From positions 60,464,338-60,528,337 of the forward strand of contig CM060691.1 in the NCBI GenBank assembly GCA_030686995.1: a stretch of 64,000 nt of DNA, written 5' to 3'. The stretch comes from Artemisia argyi (taxonomy: Eukaryota; Streptophyta; Magnoliopsida; Asterales; Asteraceae). The translations under genes were made by a program, and so were the position numbers. Shown in pieces: positions 32,238-44,099 of the stretch. Under the pieces are notes generated by a model. The model had not been told where the DNA came from, ran no database searches, and worked only from the letters and a program-made list of their open reading frames with translations. The stretch's first letter is position 1. Each line of letters starts with the position of its first letter.

Positions 32238-34380
32238 TTTTCTCCCATTGATCTAATCTCATCATCTTGATATAAAAGCCTTGAAAATGTAGGCTGCTGC
32301 ATATCAACAATAACCACATCAGGATGAGAGCAAAACTAAAAAATGTCAAAGCACACAACATAACAGAACTAGATGAGCATACCAGAATAAAGTTCTTGAT
32401 TAGATGCTAAAAAACCTTCCTCTCTAAAAAGTATGTGGTTATATATATTGTTGACGGGTACATCTATTTCTTGACATTTGACATAGAGACACTATTGCCT
32501 TGTCTTTTGTCAGGTGCATCTAGTTTATTAGACGCCACTAGTTCAACTATCTGCTGTTTTGGTGGTTTTGAGTTGCTTGATTCGCCACTGATTCAACTAT
32601 CTGCTTTGGTGGTTTTGAGTCGCTTGATACGCCATTGGTTTAACTATCTGCACAAACATGATAGGAATAAAACGCATATCAATTACTTCTGCACAATCTG
32701 TTAAAAAAATTACTTCTGCACAAACAAGGTCTATGGTATTTTCCTGTAATAAAGTGAAAGTAAAAGAGGGGAAAATGCATAAAAAAGATCAATTACCTGT
32801 GCTCTTACTTTTTCCAGATCCAATGTATTTTCATCTAAAGTAGATTTTATATGGTATAAAACTTACTATATCTAATGCATATTTAAAGAGTTGTATATAT
32901 TTGACATTAACTATTTAAAAACAAAATCACAAAGTTCGGAGTCTTTGGACGTATGAGTGTATCACCATTTGGCCAATCTAGCTTGACTCCCACCCTACCA
33001 AAATTTCAAGTTTTGAACTATTACCTAACCTTCCTATTTTGCCACCTCTAACTATGAGCATATGAAACAAAATCATAAGGTGCTGTAAAGAATGCAGATG
33101 AATTAAGAACGGAAAAGATAAGCTGAAAAAATCAAATAGACCAACGTGACTACTTGATTAGAAACAGGAACCCAAGCATATAATCACTGATGTACCCAGG
33201 AACCCAAGCATATAAATTATACTAACCCGGGCGGACCTTCTTGATCTCAAAGTAACCTTTATTGTCATTTTGAGTCCAGAACTGATAGCCTTGATTGTGT
33301 ATAAGGTATAGATTAAACTCTAGGAATGGTTTACAAAGGTACAAGTAACTTTGTCCCAACCACCCAACTAAAAATGGAAAAGATAAGCTGAAAAAATCAA
33401 ATAGACCAACGTGACTACTTGATTAGAAGCACCTATATTTTTTGATAGTCAGATTTTGGTCTTTTTCCGATTTTAGGCTTTCTTACAATCGATTCGGCAT
33501 CTTTTATATGTAATAGTGAGCTGAATACCGCCACCGCCATATATTATCAGTCGCAACCATCACCGCCATTGTAATTGAGACCCCAAATCCAGGAATCGAA
33601 ACATTTATGCTACATGAGAGAATTAAAAAGACATGGTATGATTTTAGACATGAACTAGTTTACATTTAAAACCTTACCAGGTGACCCTGTAAATCTCTCG
33701 TATTATTCATACGCCTGTCCTATCAGCATCAGTGTTTGGGGGTCTTCGGTTTGTGTGATGATGATGAAGACCATCACCAGTTTTCTCATCTTCAATATCA
33801 ACCGAATACCCCAAATTATCAACACCCCCAAAAAATATCTTGCTGTGATGCTTTGGAAGATCCGATGGTGCACACTTCGCCAGAAAAACCAAATAGACGA
33901 CAGCCACTTCCACTAACATCACCAGACTTGCGCACACTATGTATGTGTGTGTGTTTTGAGAGAGACTTTTGTTCTGGAAGATGCTATGTCGGTACTTATC
34001 ACCAAAAAAAAAGTAAAATTTACCGAGCCAGACTGGACCGCCAAACATGTCATTGGATCGGGCCTTAGCAGTGGTCTTGGTGCGAGTGTGGTGGTGGTGC
34101 GAGTGGTGGTGTTGGTGAGGAGAGTGTTGAGGAGATAGAAGAAGACCAGATCTAGTTTTGTTGGATATATATTTGGGATGAAGTATTGAAAAACATGGGC
34201 GAGTCAATGAAATATTTGGGTGAAAGGGCAATTTAAATTTGGGGAAAAAATTTAGGCGGGCTAGCTTTGGAAAAGTTAAAAGGGAAATTTTATTTTAGGA
34301 AATTAAGTGCGGGGACATGTAAAATATTACATATAAATTTAACACGTGAATTATCTTCATTTTTTGTTTTTATTAGAGGC
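32238..34380. other. Unassigned region with local direct repeats
   Basis: No gene accepted. Repeated CTATCTGC TTTGGTGGTTTTGAGT phrases occur at 32545-32630. An exact 53-bp direct repeat occupies 33111-33163 and 33376-33428, and a 20-bp repeat AGGAACCCAAGCATATAA occurs at about 33167 and 33198. A 174-codon minus-strand frame at 33707-34231 is His- and Thr-rich, without recognisable domains, and I do not call it. Confidence 0.45.
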
Positions 34381-34381
34381 G

Positions 34382-34800
34382 GAAATGAGCCGAGCAAGCT
34401 CAATATCATATCAGTAAAATGATTTGAGCTTTTTTCGAGTAACTAGAGTTCGTTCGAGCTGATTCTTATCGAGCTTTGAGCTCAAGCTCAAGCCTATCAA
34501 ATGAAGTTAAATGTTTAATGAGTTGAGCTCAACCTTATAAAAGTTCGACTCAAGTTATTGTTGAGTTTTCGAGCTTTTAAGTGATATAGCATATGTATTT
34601 TTTTATATATTTTGTATGTAAGCGTACTAATTGTAAATAGTTATTTATAAATTTATCGAGATTTTCGAGCCGAAGGTGAACCGAATTCGATTATTAGGTT
34701 ATATTTCAATTTTAATTTGTGTAAGAAAACACACCTTTACAAATAAACTGAGCTTTTCGAGTCAAGCTCAAGTCGAGTTCAGACTTTCTCGATCCCGGAT
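34382..34800. repeat. GAGCTCAAGCTC-rich repeat, possible MITE
   Basis: Begins GAGGCGGAAATGAGCCGAGC and ends with TTTTCGAGTCAAGCTCAAGTCGAG. The interior repeats GAGCTT/AAGCTC/TTCGAG words in both orientations. This resembles the common plant GAGCTCGAGCTT repeat class. No target duplication was resolved. Confidence 0.4.
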
Positions 34801-34856
34801 AACATGATCGGGAGGTCCCTGCATACTTGCTTCTTAGTGTCTGTGACAAACGGTAT

Positions 34857-35290
34857 ACACCTACCAAGCCGGTGTAACCCATGTATGACCACCTTTAATA
34901 ACTTCAAATACAATTCATATAACATTCACCATATAACTATACACCAACCAAGCCGGTGCAACCCATGCATGACCGGTGATAATGGCTAATTCACATGGGT
35001 CATGGGTCATGGGTCATATGCATTAGGTTATCACTGGTCACATTCAATAATGGGTATTTGACATCATATGGGTCATATGCATTGGGTTATAGTTGCTTAG
35101 AATGTCATGTTACGACACATCCATGACTGTTGATCATAATAGGTAATTAACATGAGTACTGGGTCATGTGCATTGGGTTGTAATGGCGTATAGTGTCATT
35201 TTATCAACCAATACATGATTGGTGATCGACAATGGGTAATTAACATGGGTCATGGGTCATGTGCATTGGATTTCGACGGATTTAGACCGA
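34857..35290. repeat. Degenerate tandem repeats (CAAGCCGGTG and CATGGGTCAT units)
   Basis: A 37-bp phrase (ACCAAGCCGGTGTAACCCATG) occurs at about 34857 and 34940. It is followed by three diverged units of roughly 95 bp built around ATGGGTCATATGCATTGGGTTAT (34990-35275). No coding sequence. Confidence 0.6.
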
Positions 35291-35867
35291 CCATGACTGA
35301 TTGCGACCGTGTTTGACCGATTTCAACCTTTTCGACCGATTTCATCCATTTTGAACGTTTTCGGCAATCTTCGCTCATTTTCATATGTTCTAAGCTTTTC
35401 TAAACGGTTTTATCTGTATTAAAATGTTATGAAACGTTTATTACGTTTTCGTACATTTTTGTATGATTTTTTCATTTCCATATGTTCTTTTCCTTTTTAT
35501 TATAGTTATTCGGGTCAACCCGAGTAACCCGAATACTAAATAGGGTCCTGTATTGGGTTGAAAATATTTGGCTAACTTGGGTTCGGGGTCGACCCGATTG
35601 ACCCGAATAAGGATTAATGGCCGTCAATTCTTGATATTCTATTATACATACGGCTAATGATTTGCACACTCAAAAAAGTTATTTGCACACTCAAGGTACA
35701 AGCGGTTGAAGCAGAGTGTTTAATTATGTACAAGTATTTAATGCATAGATGGAGTGTCCCAATCAATTTATAAAGTGTGAAAATCAATTCCCCAGTATAC
35801 ATAAACCCTAATTTAACACACTCTAAAAAAATCCATAACAAATCCCAAATTAAAATCAAATTAACTC

Positions 35868-36287
35868 ATGTCGTCTAATCTCTTGTGATGATTACTGTAA
35901 ATGTGACAGGCCAGCAATGGTGGTAACATCTTGGACACCATCCAACCCTGCTCGACGTTTCATTTGCTTCCAAAATCGATGGGTAAGTTATCAGATACGT
36001 TTTGTTTAAAGATTATTAAGTTTAAATGTTTAATATACTACATTTTTTTGATTTTAGAAATCGGGTAGGAAGAAATGTGAAAAATGGGATTGGTATGATC
36101 CGGAGGAGGAATGTGATTGGTACAAGATGCGTTTGTAAGTCGTGAGGTTCAAATTGACGTTAATCGTCAAAGAATGATTGAAAAATTGGAGGCAGAGTTG
36201 AAAAATGCCTTAAAGAAAGTCAGTGTTTGGAAGTCAACACTTTGTGTTTTTGCGGTTGTAGTTTCTTTAGTACTTGCACTGAAGTAG
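35868..36287 (+). pseudogene. zf-GRF protein with C-terminal membrane helix, two exons, two 1-bp indels
   Basis: Exon 1 (35868-35982) encodes CKCDRPAMVVTSWTPSNPAR, then RFICFQNRW, the first half of a GRF zinc finger (CxC ... TSWT..NPGRRF.C). A GTAAGT...TTTTAG intron (35983-36057) follows. Exon 2 encodes KCEKWDWYDPEEECDWY, the second half (CxFWxWYD...C). Beyond it come a coiled coil (RQRMIEKLEAELKNALKKV) and a hydrophobic helix (STLCVFAVVVSLVLALK) ending at TAG 36285-36287. This domain order is that of small plant zf-GRF proteins of the At4g04775 type. The ATG at 35868 needs one base fewer near 35880 to reach the finger, and one base is missing near 36134 between finger and coiled coil. It is therefore a recent pseudogene, unless these are assembly errors. 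Confidence 0.8.
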
Positions 36288-36818
36288 TATAGTATTTATG
36301 GCTAGATTGTGTAGTTTGTAGTGGCTCATGTACCCCATATTTTTGGTGAATGGTTAAGTGTTTGCTTGTAAATTTAACTGATCTTGATCTTTTGGGTACT
36401 CGATATCTTTTGGCAGTAATTACCCAAAATGGCACAATTTGACTATCCTGTTTGACCTTATGCAAATGAATGTACAGGCACAAAACTACCAAAAATTACC
36501 ATAAGTGACAATCATGCTTGGCTATTAGTTATCTTTTGATTGTAATTAGTCGGAATTGCCCAAATTCACTTGGAGACTCTTTGACTTTTGCAAATGACAA
36601 TTAAGTTTGACAATCTTTGTTTGACTTTTAACAAAGCATCATAGCATAGTCAACAAAGCAACATAACATAACTAATCCACAAAATTTGCCTAGTTTTTTT
36701 GCTTCCATCAGTTTATGCCTAGCAGCATTAAGTTATGCCAAGCAACATTAAGTTCTGAGTTACTAGCATTCACCCAAATTCCAATCCAAACAGCTTTTTC
36801 TTTGCCTTTCCTACAAAA
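36288..36818. other. 3' flank of the zf-GRF pseudogene
   Basis: No gene. TTTGACTTTTGCAAATGACAATTA-like phrases recur between 36420 and 36640. A minus-strand frame at 36220-36492 overlaps the pseudogene end and is not credible. Confidence 0.45.
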
Positions 36819-36823
36819 TGTTA

Positions 36824-38045
36824 TGTGGAAAACTAGAAGGGGGGGTTGAATAGTTTTACGTCCTTTTTTAAATTTACTTCCAAAATATTTTGTAGCTTAT
36901 AAAAACTTTCGATTCGATCTCAAGTGAGTTCAAGTAACAACCAATATAAGCAAGTCTAATCTAATAATGAAAGTATTGAAATAGAATAAAGAAAAGATAC
37001 AGTTAGAAAGATCAAACCACAACACGCGAATTTATAGTGGTTTGGCTACAAGGACACCGTCCTTGCCCTACTCCACTCCCCGAGTACCACACTCGAGAGT
37101 TTTCTTCACTATGTCAACAAACTCCTTATGGTGGAGAAACCTTACACACCACAACTTCTTCACAACTAAATCACAACTTCTACACAACTTCTTCACGGCT
37201 TCACACCTTCACGACTTCTTCAAGAAAGCTTCACACCTTTTCTTCTTGTCAACTTCACACCTTCTTCTATGCACAACTAAATCACAACTACTACACTACT
37301 TTACAACACATCTAGTTTCTACAATCAACAAGTTCTCACAACACTTTTACAAATATCTAGCACTACTACAATATGAAAATAGCTAATCACAACACTACTA
37401 CAATTAAGTGGATGTAGAGGAGTGTTCTTCTTCTTGCACTTGAGTGGATGAAGCTTTGGATCACTTGGAAACAAAGACTTATGAATTATATGATCAAAGG
37501 ATTTTTGAGATAGAAATGGAGGTTAGATCAGAAAGTTTTTAGTGCAAAAAGGTGAGAAAAATATGTGGAATGATCCAATATTTAAAGGGCCAAAAAATAT
37601 TGTTCTGGAGCGTGCCGGTCCCCTTAATTAGGGGGCGGTCCCCTTAATGATTAAGGGGGCCGCCTAGTATAATTAAGGGGGCCACCCTACTGAACGTTGG
37701 AAAATTTTTTCTAGATAAAATTTGCCTTTTTTGGTTGGAAATTTGAAATCATATCTTTGTAGTTTAATACAACAATACCAAAAATGATTTACAAATATAT
37801 ATAAAATGTTAATATCATTTTATAAAATGTTATGTCTTAAGACAAGGTTTCCTTTGATCATGTAATGCATAAGATGCTTAGTTTATGCATACCTTAAGTG
37901 ATATTAGATGTAGAGGTAAATATTTGTTACTAAATACTTGTTTACGTCTTAATCTTTACTTAATTTGATTTGAGTTTTGTGATTATCAAAACATGGATTT
38001 ATTGAGACATACTAATAACGTTTTTAAACATTATTTATATCAACA
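36824..38045 (-). repeat. Solo copia LTR (subfamily A)
   Basis: 1222 bp from TGTGGAAAAC to ATATCAACA, flanked by the perfect duplication TGTTA (36819-36823 and 38046-38050), with no internal sequence. It matches the LTR at 3448-4893 but has the empty MITE site. The palindromic array lies at 37614-37688. The TATA position reads TTTAAATA instead of TATAAATA. The ORFs across 37037-37386 are low-complexity LTR sequence. Confidence 0.93.
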
Positions 38046-38050
38046 TGTTA

Positions 38051-38664
38051 GTCTAGAAACAAAAAAAACACAAGCCATCACATATGCACAATGATCACAA
38101 CATCACTGAGTTCATATTTTGCTACAAATAATAGTCACATAAATATTTCACAATGTGACACGTACATTTCTATTTTCCTTACTTCGTTATTAACCAAATT
38201 TAATAACAAATGTCTTTACAACTTATAATTTAACGATTGTTTTTATCTCTTCATTTTATGTTGTCCAAGTCGATTCAATATCGAGTTGCAACAAACTAGT
38301 TACTATTTATTTTCAAGTCACGGTCAAACATTTATTCCCTCGGGTGGAAATATTGAGTTTGGAAGTTTATTATTCATAAAGCATGAGATATAAGTAGTTG
38401 TTGCATTAACTCATTGTAATTGGTAAGTCAAGACTTGGTAAAAGGAAAGTGGAGACTTTTGCGTACCACACTCAATTCCTTATCTTTAGGAACAGTTTTA
38501 ATATCTTCATTTCACAGTATGATTTAGACGCCTTTGGTCAATCCCTTTTCCCGCCAAAAGTCTTGGGAACCATTCATCTACCTCTCCAGCCTAATTATAC
38601 CTTTCTATTGTATACCAAAGAACACACACAAACACATATATCACTTTCAAAGAAAACTTCAACA
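38051..38664. other. Flank and possible leader of the acidic pseudogene
   Basis: No coding sequence seen. CT- and CA-rich sequence at 38585-38650 (CACACAAACACATATATCACTTTC) immediately precedes the ATG at 38665 and could be its leader. Confidence 0.45.
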
Positions 38665-39210
38665 ATGGCAGCAAATGGTAACTTTCAAAATGATGCAGAA
38701 GAGTACGAGTGGGTATTAAACAACAGTTTGCTATGGGACGCAATGTTTAATCATTTTGGGTATGATCCCGTTTACGAATATGGGTCGTATAGGTAGGTAG
38801 ATACGTGGATGAGGACAATAATTTTGAAATGGCTGCATAGACAAGACTTTTACTAGGATAAGCATTGGGGACTAAATGATGTGGAGGTGGAGGAAGAAGA
38901 TGAAGAGGATGAGGAGGATCAATAGGATGTGTAGCAAAATGTGGTGGAGCAGCAAAATGAAGAGGATGCGCATCAAAATGGGGTGGAGCAGCAAAATGAA
39001 GAGGATCAGCAGCAAAATGTGATGGAGCATCAAAATGTAGTGGAGCATCAAAATGTGGTGGTGCATCAAAACCAGGGGGTCAACAAGATGGGTTTGCATT
39101 TGCAGACCCGGTTAATCTGGAAAACAGGATTAGCCATCTTGAAATTAAGTTTCAATATCTCCTGGAAAGGAAAATGATGAAAAGCAGGGAGTAGAGCTCT
39201 AGTTTTAACA
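38665..39210 (+). pseudogene. Unknown acidic protein with QNEED repeats, broken
   Basis: An ATG at 38665 opens MAANGNFQNDAEEYEWVLNN and continues for 43 codons to a TAG; another frame carries on with VDEDNNFEMAA. From 38880 there is an acidic run (EVEEEDEEDEED), then repeats of the form QQNEED / HQNVVE, ending at about 39075. A last block reads ADPVNLENRISHLEIKFQYL, which looks like a coiled-coil end, before TAG. The successive pieces lie in different frames and contain several stops. I do not recognise the family. The repeat blocks make it a low-complexity, probably disordered protein. It lies 2.4 kb from the zf-GRF pseudogene on the same strand, with only a solo LTR between. Confidence 0.5.
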
Positions 39211-39857
39211 AGTTGGTGTGAAATGGAGTGAAGCAGTTTTTAATGATGATGTTTTTATGTTTTTAGTATCTTTAGTATTTAGGTAGGATAATTATATTTA
39301 TGTTTGCAGCTTTTATGAATGGTGTAGCTTTTTAAAAATATCAATGAAAATTTTGATGTTTAATTAATTGTTTATGGTTGTATGTGATGTCAAACTGTCA
39401 AAGGTGTGTTTGGTTTCTTGGATAAAAGCAGTATTTTTCTATGAGACCTTGTTTCATAAAGTTGGAGGTCTAAATAGTATGAATCTACCATAATTTGCAG
39501 AAATCTATAACCTAAACACAAATCAATAAAACAAATTCCCAAAACACAATATCATATTTAAGCTGCTACCAATATGTCAAATTGTTAAAATCTAAAGATG
39601 ATGTGTTAATGTTGCTAGTTATAAATAGTATTGCTAAATGTAATTGATGATGTGATTATTGTGATTCGGGGTTATGTTTGTGGTTTTGTGTTCTTGGGAC
39701 TAACATTTTGCAGGATAAGCTGAGAAAAGTGCTGGAGTCCTGAAAAATAAGCTGTTTCGAGTTGAAACTGACTTAGTGTCGCTAGGCATAATTTAGTGCT
39801 GCTAAGCCTAACTTAGTCTGGCTAAGGGTTCTTCTGCTATTTTTGAGAGTCACTATT
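39211..39857. other. Unassigned left flank of the large LARD-like element
   Basis: No gene. TTAGTGCTGCTAAGCCTAACTTAG-type short repeats occur at 39780-39830, possibly part of an older LTR. The last seven bases (CACTATT, 39851-39857) repeat the bases between the PBS and LTR at the other end of the element. Confidence 0.4.
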
Positions 39858-42800
39858 TGATTGGTGTGAAAGCAGTCAGATATAATTGACCAAGGTCAAC
39901 TAGTCAAAAACAGCTTATCCCAATACTCCGTGGATAGTATAGTGTTTCCCCGGGTCGTTATATCCCGACGAGGTGTGGATGGTATTAAAACGGGTTTGTG
40001 TTCGGGTGAAATTGGACATGAATGGGTATAAGAGAGTTGTGATGATTACACTACTGGAATATAAAAGATAATAGCTTAAATACACTTTATTAACAAGACT
40101 GCAAAGTTGGAAAACCCAAAAACGTTTAAAACCTAAAACGTGTACGTTTACATTTAAATAAAACGTAAACGTACAAAATAAAACGTGAAAACGGAAATCT
40201 GAAAACCCCCAGGGGGTGAAAATGACTTTTTTTACAAACCTAAAGGTAAAAGAAAATTTTTAGAAAAAGAAAATAAATTTTTACACTATTTAATTATTTA
40301 TTATTAACTAATTACTATTTAATACTAATTATTAATATTTAAAACATTTAAATACAATATAATAGTATTTAAATACTAGAAAAATGAAAATAAAATTTCT
40401 AAAATTATAAAATAACTAAAAACTAATTTTAAAATTAAAAATAAGTATTTTTGTCTTTTTGTGATTTTTCTACTAATTAATTACTAATTACCTAATTAAA
40501 CTATTTTAAATTAAGAAAAATAGAAAATGAACAGTAAAAACTCTAAGAAAATTCCTAAAATTATTTTACATTATATAAAAGCTAGGAACAATATAAAAAC
40601 TAGGTTTTACTAAATAAAAACTAATTATGCTATTTAAAACTTAATTATTAATTAATTACTAATAAAACTAAAATTAAATCTAATAAATACCAGATGATAA
40701 AATAAAAATCTGAAAAATTTACTAAAAATACTTTAATATAAGAGAAATTTAAGAAAAATATAAAAAAGCTAAGTACTTTATAAAAATCTAAAAATGAAAA
40801 ATAAAATTTAAATTACATTAAATAGAAACTATCACTTAAAAATAAATTTTCTTGATTTTTCTTTTATCAACCTATTTTATAACTAAAAACAAAAACTTTT
40901 TGTGAAAACAACTTTTTAGGAAATCAGAAATAAGCTAGAATAAGCCAAAAAGTTGAGACAGTTGACTTTGGTTGACTTTTTAAGCAAATAAGCTCAAATG
41001 AGCTTGTGTGGGGCCCACTATGATTAATCCTGGTTCAATTGAGTGTGTTGGACATGTATGAGTAGCATTCAAGTGAATAAGCTCATAGGATAAGCTTATA
41101 AGCCAAAATAAGTACATTCACAAACCAAGTACAACACAGAATTGGGACAAAGTTTTTGGCCTAATTCAGGTGGGGTCCACAGGGTTTCTGGTCAAACTAG
41201 TGGTCAACTTTAAGAGCCTACCAGGGGGGAGTTAAAAGGAACAAAAATGGTGGCATGTGGAACACTGAGGTGATTAGAAACCACCACCAAAGTGGTGGTG
41301 GTAGGGTGGTGGGTCTGCTATGCAAGGGTGCAGACAACCCTGCAGGTGTGTTTAGGGCTAAGTGGGGCCCAACAGAAAATTGCTAAAAATATAAGGAAGT
41401 TGGGACATGAAATTTAAGCTGGTAGAGTTTACATAGGAACAGGTTTCAGCCCTTGAAAGCAAATACAAAAATCAAATAAATTCTGTGAACTTTTGGTTTT
41501 TTTCTACACAAACAAACTTTGACTTTTTAGTTGAACATGCAAGATTGACTTTTCTGAGTTTGAAATCACCCTCACTGATTTAAATAGTTATAGTAAGCTA
41601 CAAGTTGATGAAATTAAGCTACAATGACATCTAATGCAATAAAATGGTGGGCTTAGGGTATCAAATCTCCAAACACTTAACTGATATGGGAGGTTGTTGG
41701 TGAATTTGACTATCTGTGATAACAACTACTTATGCAATGGTTGATTTATGTTATTTTACCACAGAGAAGGATGTTCAAAACAACTTTTGTCCATAAAATC
41801 AACAAATGCTTAATAAAACAGATAGTTCCAAACACTCCCTTAAGAACCATGATTTTTGATTTATTAAGATTTCCACAAATTCAGACCTTGATCTTTAAAC
41901 ATAAGCTCATATATTGATGTAATAAACTTATGTGAACACATAAACATCAAAATTAACAACAATAACCTAAGATTCAAAGTACTACCACTTGGCAGTTTGA
42001 GGGTGAAAACTGAGCAACACTGAATCCTAATACACAAGCATGAGATTCTAAGTTAAATTATGACTAATAAGCATCAAATAAACACCAAGTAGCTAAGATA
42101 ATCTAAATTGAAATACTGGAACAGTAAATGCCAAAAATATGGGAAATTGCTTACAAGTGCATTCAACTGGAATATGAGTGATCAGGGCACAAAACCACAA
42201 CCTAAAGGCTTTTCTGAGACATTTCAACCATAACAATCCAACATTCCACCATGTTCCAAGCTTTAATCTTCTTATGAGCTGATTTTTTTATTTTACATTG
42301 ATTTTCTAGGTATTTTTATGAATTTTTAGTAACTGAGTAACAACTGAGTCCAATACCTTAAAACCTTAAGAAAACTTATCAGTAAGCTAAATTGAGTTTA
42401 ATTGAACACTTAACAACAACCTTTGACAAGTTCAAGTAAAATTGTCATTTTCACTAAAAACTGCCAAATTGAATCCATAAAAGAAATCTTGAAATTAAGG
42501 TTGAAAGTAGTTTAGATTACAAAGATTAAACTGATTACACCTATTTTTTACTAGAAATTACATTCAGAAAGCAAAATTACATTAATACGAATTTAAAAGC
42601 TAAACTACAACTACTACTTAACTAACTATGTGCTCCCTGCTCCTCTTCTCTCTTTTATATGATCAATTAGGGTTTCAGTGGGACCCACTTATGCTTTCCC
42701 ATCAATGCTAACAGCCATTGGATGACTTGGGGTGATCTTAGCCGTTTGAAGATTTTGGCGCCAAAACTAGGTTTGGCGTTTTCCTTCTGCTAACTTGTTG

Positions 42801-43642
42801 CCAGAGGGTGAAACTTGGACTTTTGTGTTTGTTTGGAGTGATAAGGGTGAGGTTGAGTGTGTAGGAGGGGAAGGTAGTAGGGGTTATGATGGGGGGGGGG
42901 GGGGTTGGCTGGTAGCAGATGGTGGGAGGGTGATGTGGAAGAGGTGGGGGTTGACTGGGTCAAAGCTGAGGAGGGAGTGGTAATATTATTAAAACGGGGT
43001 GAGGTGGATTTTGAGTGGGAGTGGGCTGTGAGTGTTGGTGTGGGCCTGGAATGGGAGGTATAAGGAGTGGGCTTTTGTTTTGGGTGGTGTTTTGGATTTA
43101 GGGGAGGTAGTAGTAACATTGGGGATCCATTTGGTTTGTATTGAAATTTCACAAGGGCCAATTTTGAAGTTTCACTAAACATAGGGGCTGGAAATGTAAT
43201 TATCCCAGAGTATCACCAAGGACCATTGTTGCAAAGTTAATATTTCCAAAAAACCATTTTTTTGCAATTTTTGTACTTTTCAAAATTCCCAGGGACTAAA
43301 GTTGTCATTATTCAAACTGCAGGGACCAAACGTGTAATTTTTCCAAACTTTTCACCCAAAGTCCGTTTTTGATCACTTTTGAATTTTTAAGGACTTGGAT
43401 TGACTTTTCTTTCAAAATGAATACGTAGGGACTATTTTTGACAAATTTAGAAACTTGGGGGACTGAAACTGCCAATATTGTAAACTTTGATCATTTTTCA
43501 TTTGTTTTTGCTCATTTTGCATTTAAAACACATAAAACACAATCCTTGAGATAATTTAAGTATTTTGATGACTTTTCGATTGTTTTTGTATGTTTTGGCA
43601 GTTTAAATACGATAAAAATGATGAGTGTTTGCGCACTCATCA
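39858..43642 (-). repeat. 3' LTR of the LARD-like element
   Basis: 3785 bp, TGATTGGTGTG to GCGCACTCATCA. The boundaries are proven by the solo LTR of the same family with its own target duplication. It includes a very AT-rich part (about 40250-40860) and a G14 run (42891-42904). The outer end ATGATGAGTG...CACTCATCA is a terminal palindrome. The 130-codon minus-strand frame at 42790-43182 is Pro- and His-rich LTR sequence, not a gene. Confidence 0.9.
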
Positions 43643-43656
43643 ATCCCCCACACTAA
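43643..43656 (-). other. Polypurine tract of the LARD-like element
   Basis: The minus strand reads TTAGTGTGGGGGAT directly before the 3' LTR start TGATGAGTGCGC. Confidence 0.75.
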
Positions 43657-43710
43657 ACTATTGCTAGTCCCTAGCAATATTTTTGTAAAACTTGATGGAT
43701 TTTAAACTCT

Positions 43711-44063
43711 TTACCAAAAGCCATCACTTCTGGAGTAGCCAGGTGTAAGAACTGTGACACACCTGATAACCGTGTGATTTTGAGCAAACCACCAGCTGTC
43801 AACGGATTTGATTTGTCTTTACCAAAAGCCGTTTGCTTCTGGACTAGCCAGCTCTTGATGGAATAGTCAACATCTTGGTGAGCTGATTACCAATTATGGA
43901 TTTTCCACTGCCTTTACCACAAGCCGTAATCTTGTGGGCTAGCCAACTCATTCGCTTTATGGGATATGGCGAGTTGAGGTACCATACAATTTTGGGCAAA
44001 TTGCAAGCCATAAACGGATTTGAGATGTCTTTACCAAGAGCCGTTTGCTCTTGGACTAGCCAA
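43711..44063. repeat. Four-copy array of covarying hairpins
   Basis: The module TTTACC-stem-loop-stem-CTAGCCA recurs at 43711, 43818, 43913 and 44030. The stems differ but keep pairing: CCACAAG/CTTGTGG in the third and CCAAGAGC/GCTCTTGG in the fourth, while the first two have CCAAAAG/CTTCTGG with one mismatch. The blocks between them, such as AACGGATTTGA, are also partly repeated. The position is just inside the 3' end of the element's transcript. Confidence 0.75.
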
Positions 44064-44099
44064 TCCCTTTTGTCGGTTAGACAAGGCGGACTGATTACC

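Noticed and set aside
33707..34231. 174-codon minus-strand frame
   Set aside because: His- and Thr-rich, partly simple sequence, no domain or family recognised, opposite frame also open; not enough support.
42790..43182. 130-codon minus-strand frame present twice (also 54000-54392)
   Set aside because: The duplication reflects the two LTRs of one element, not selection; Pro, His and Ser rich with no start context.
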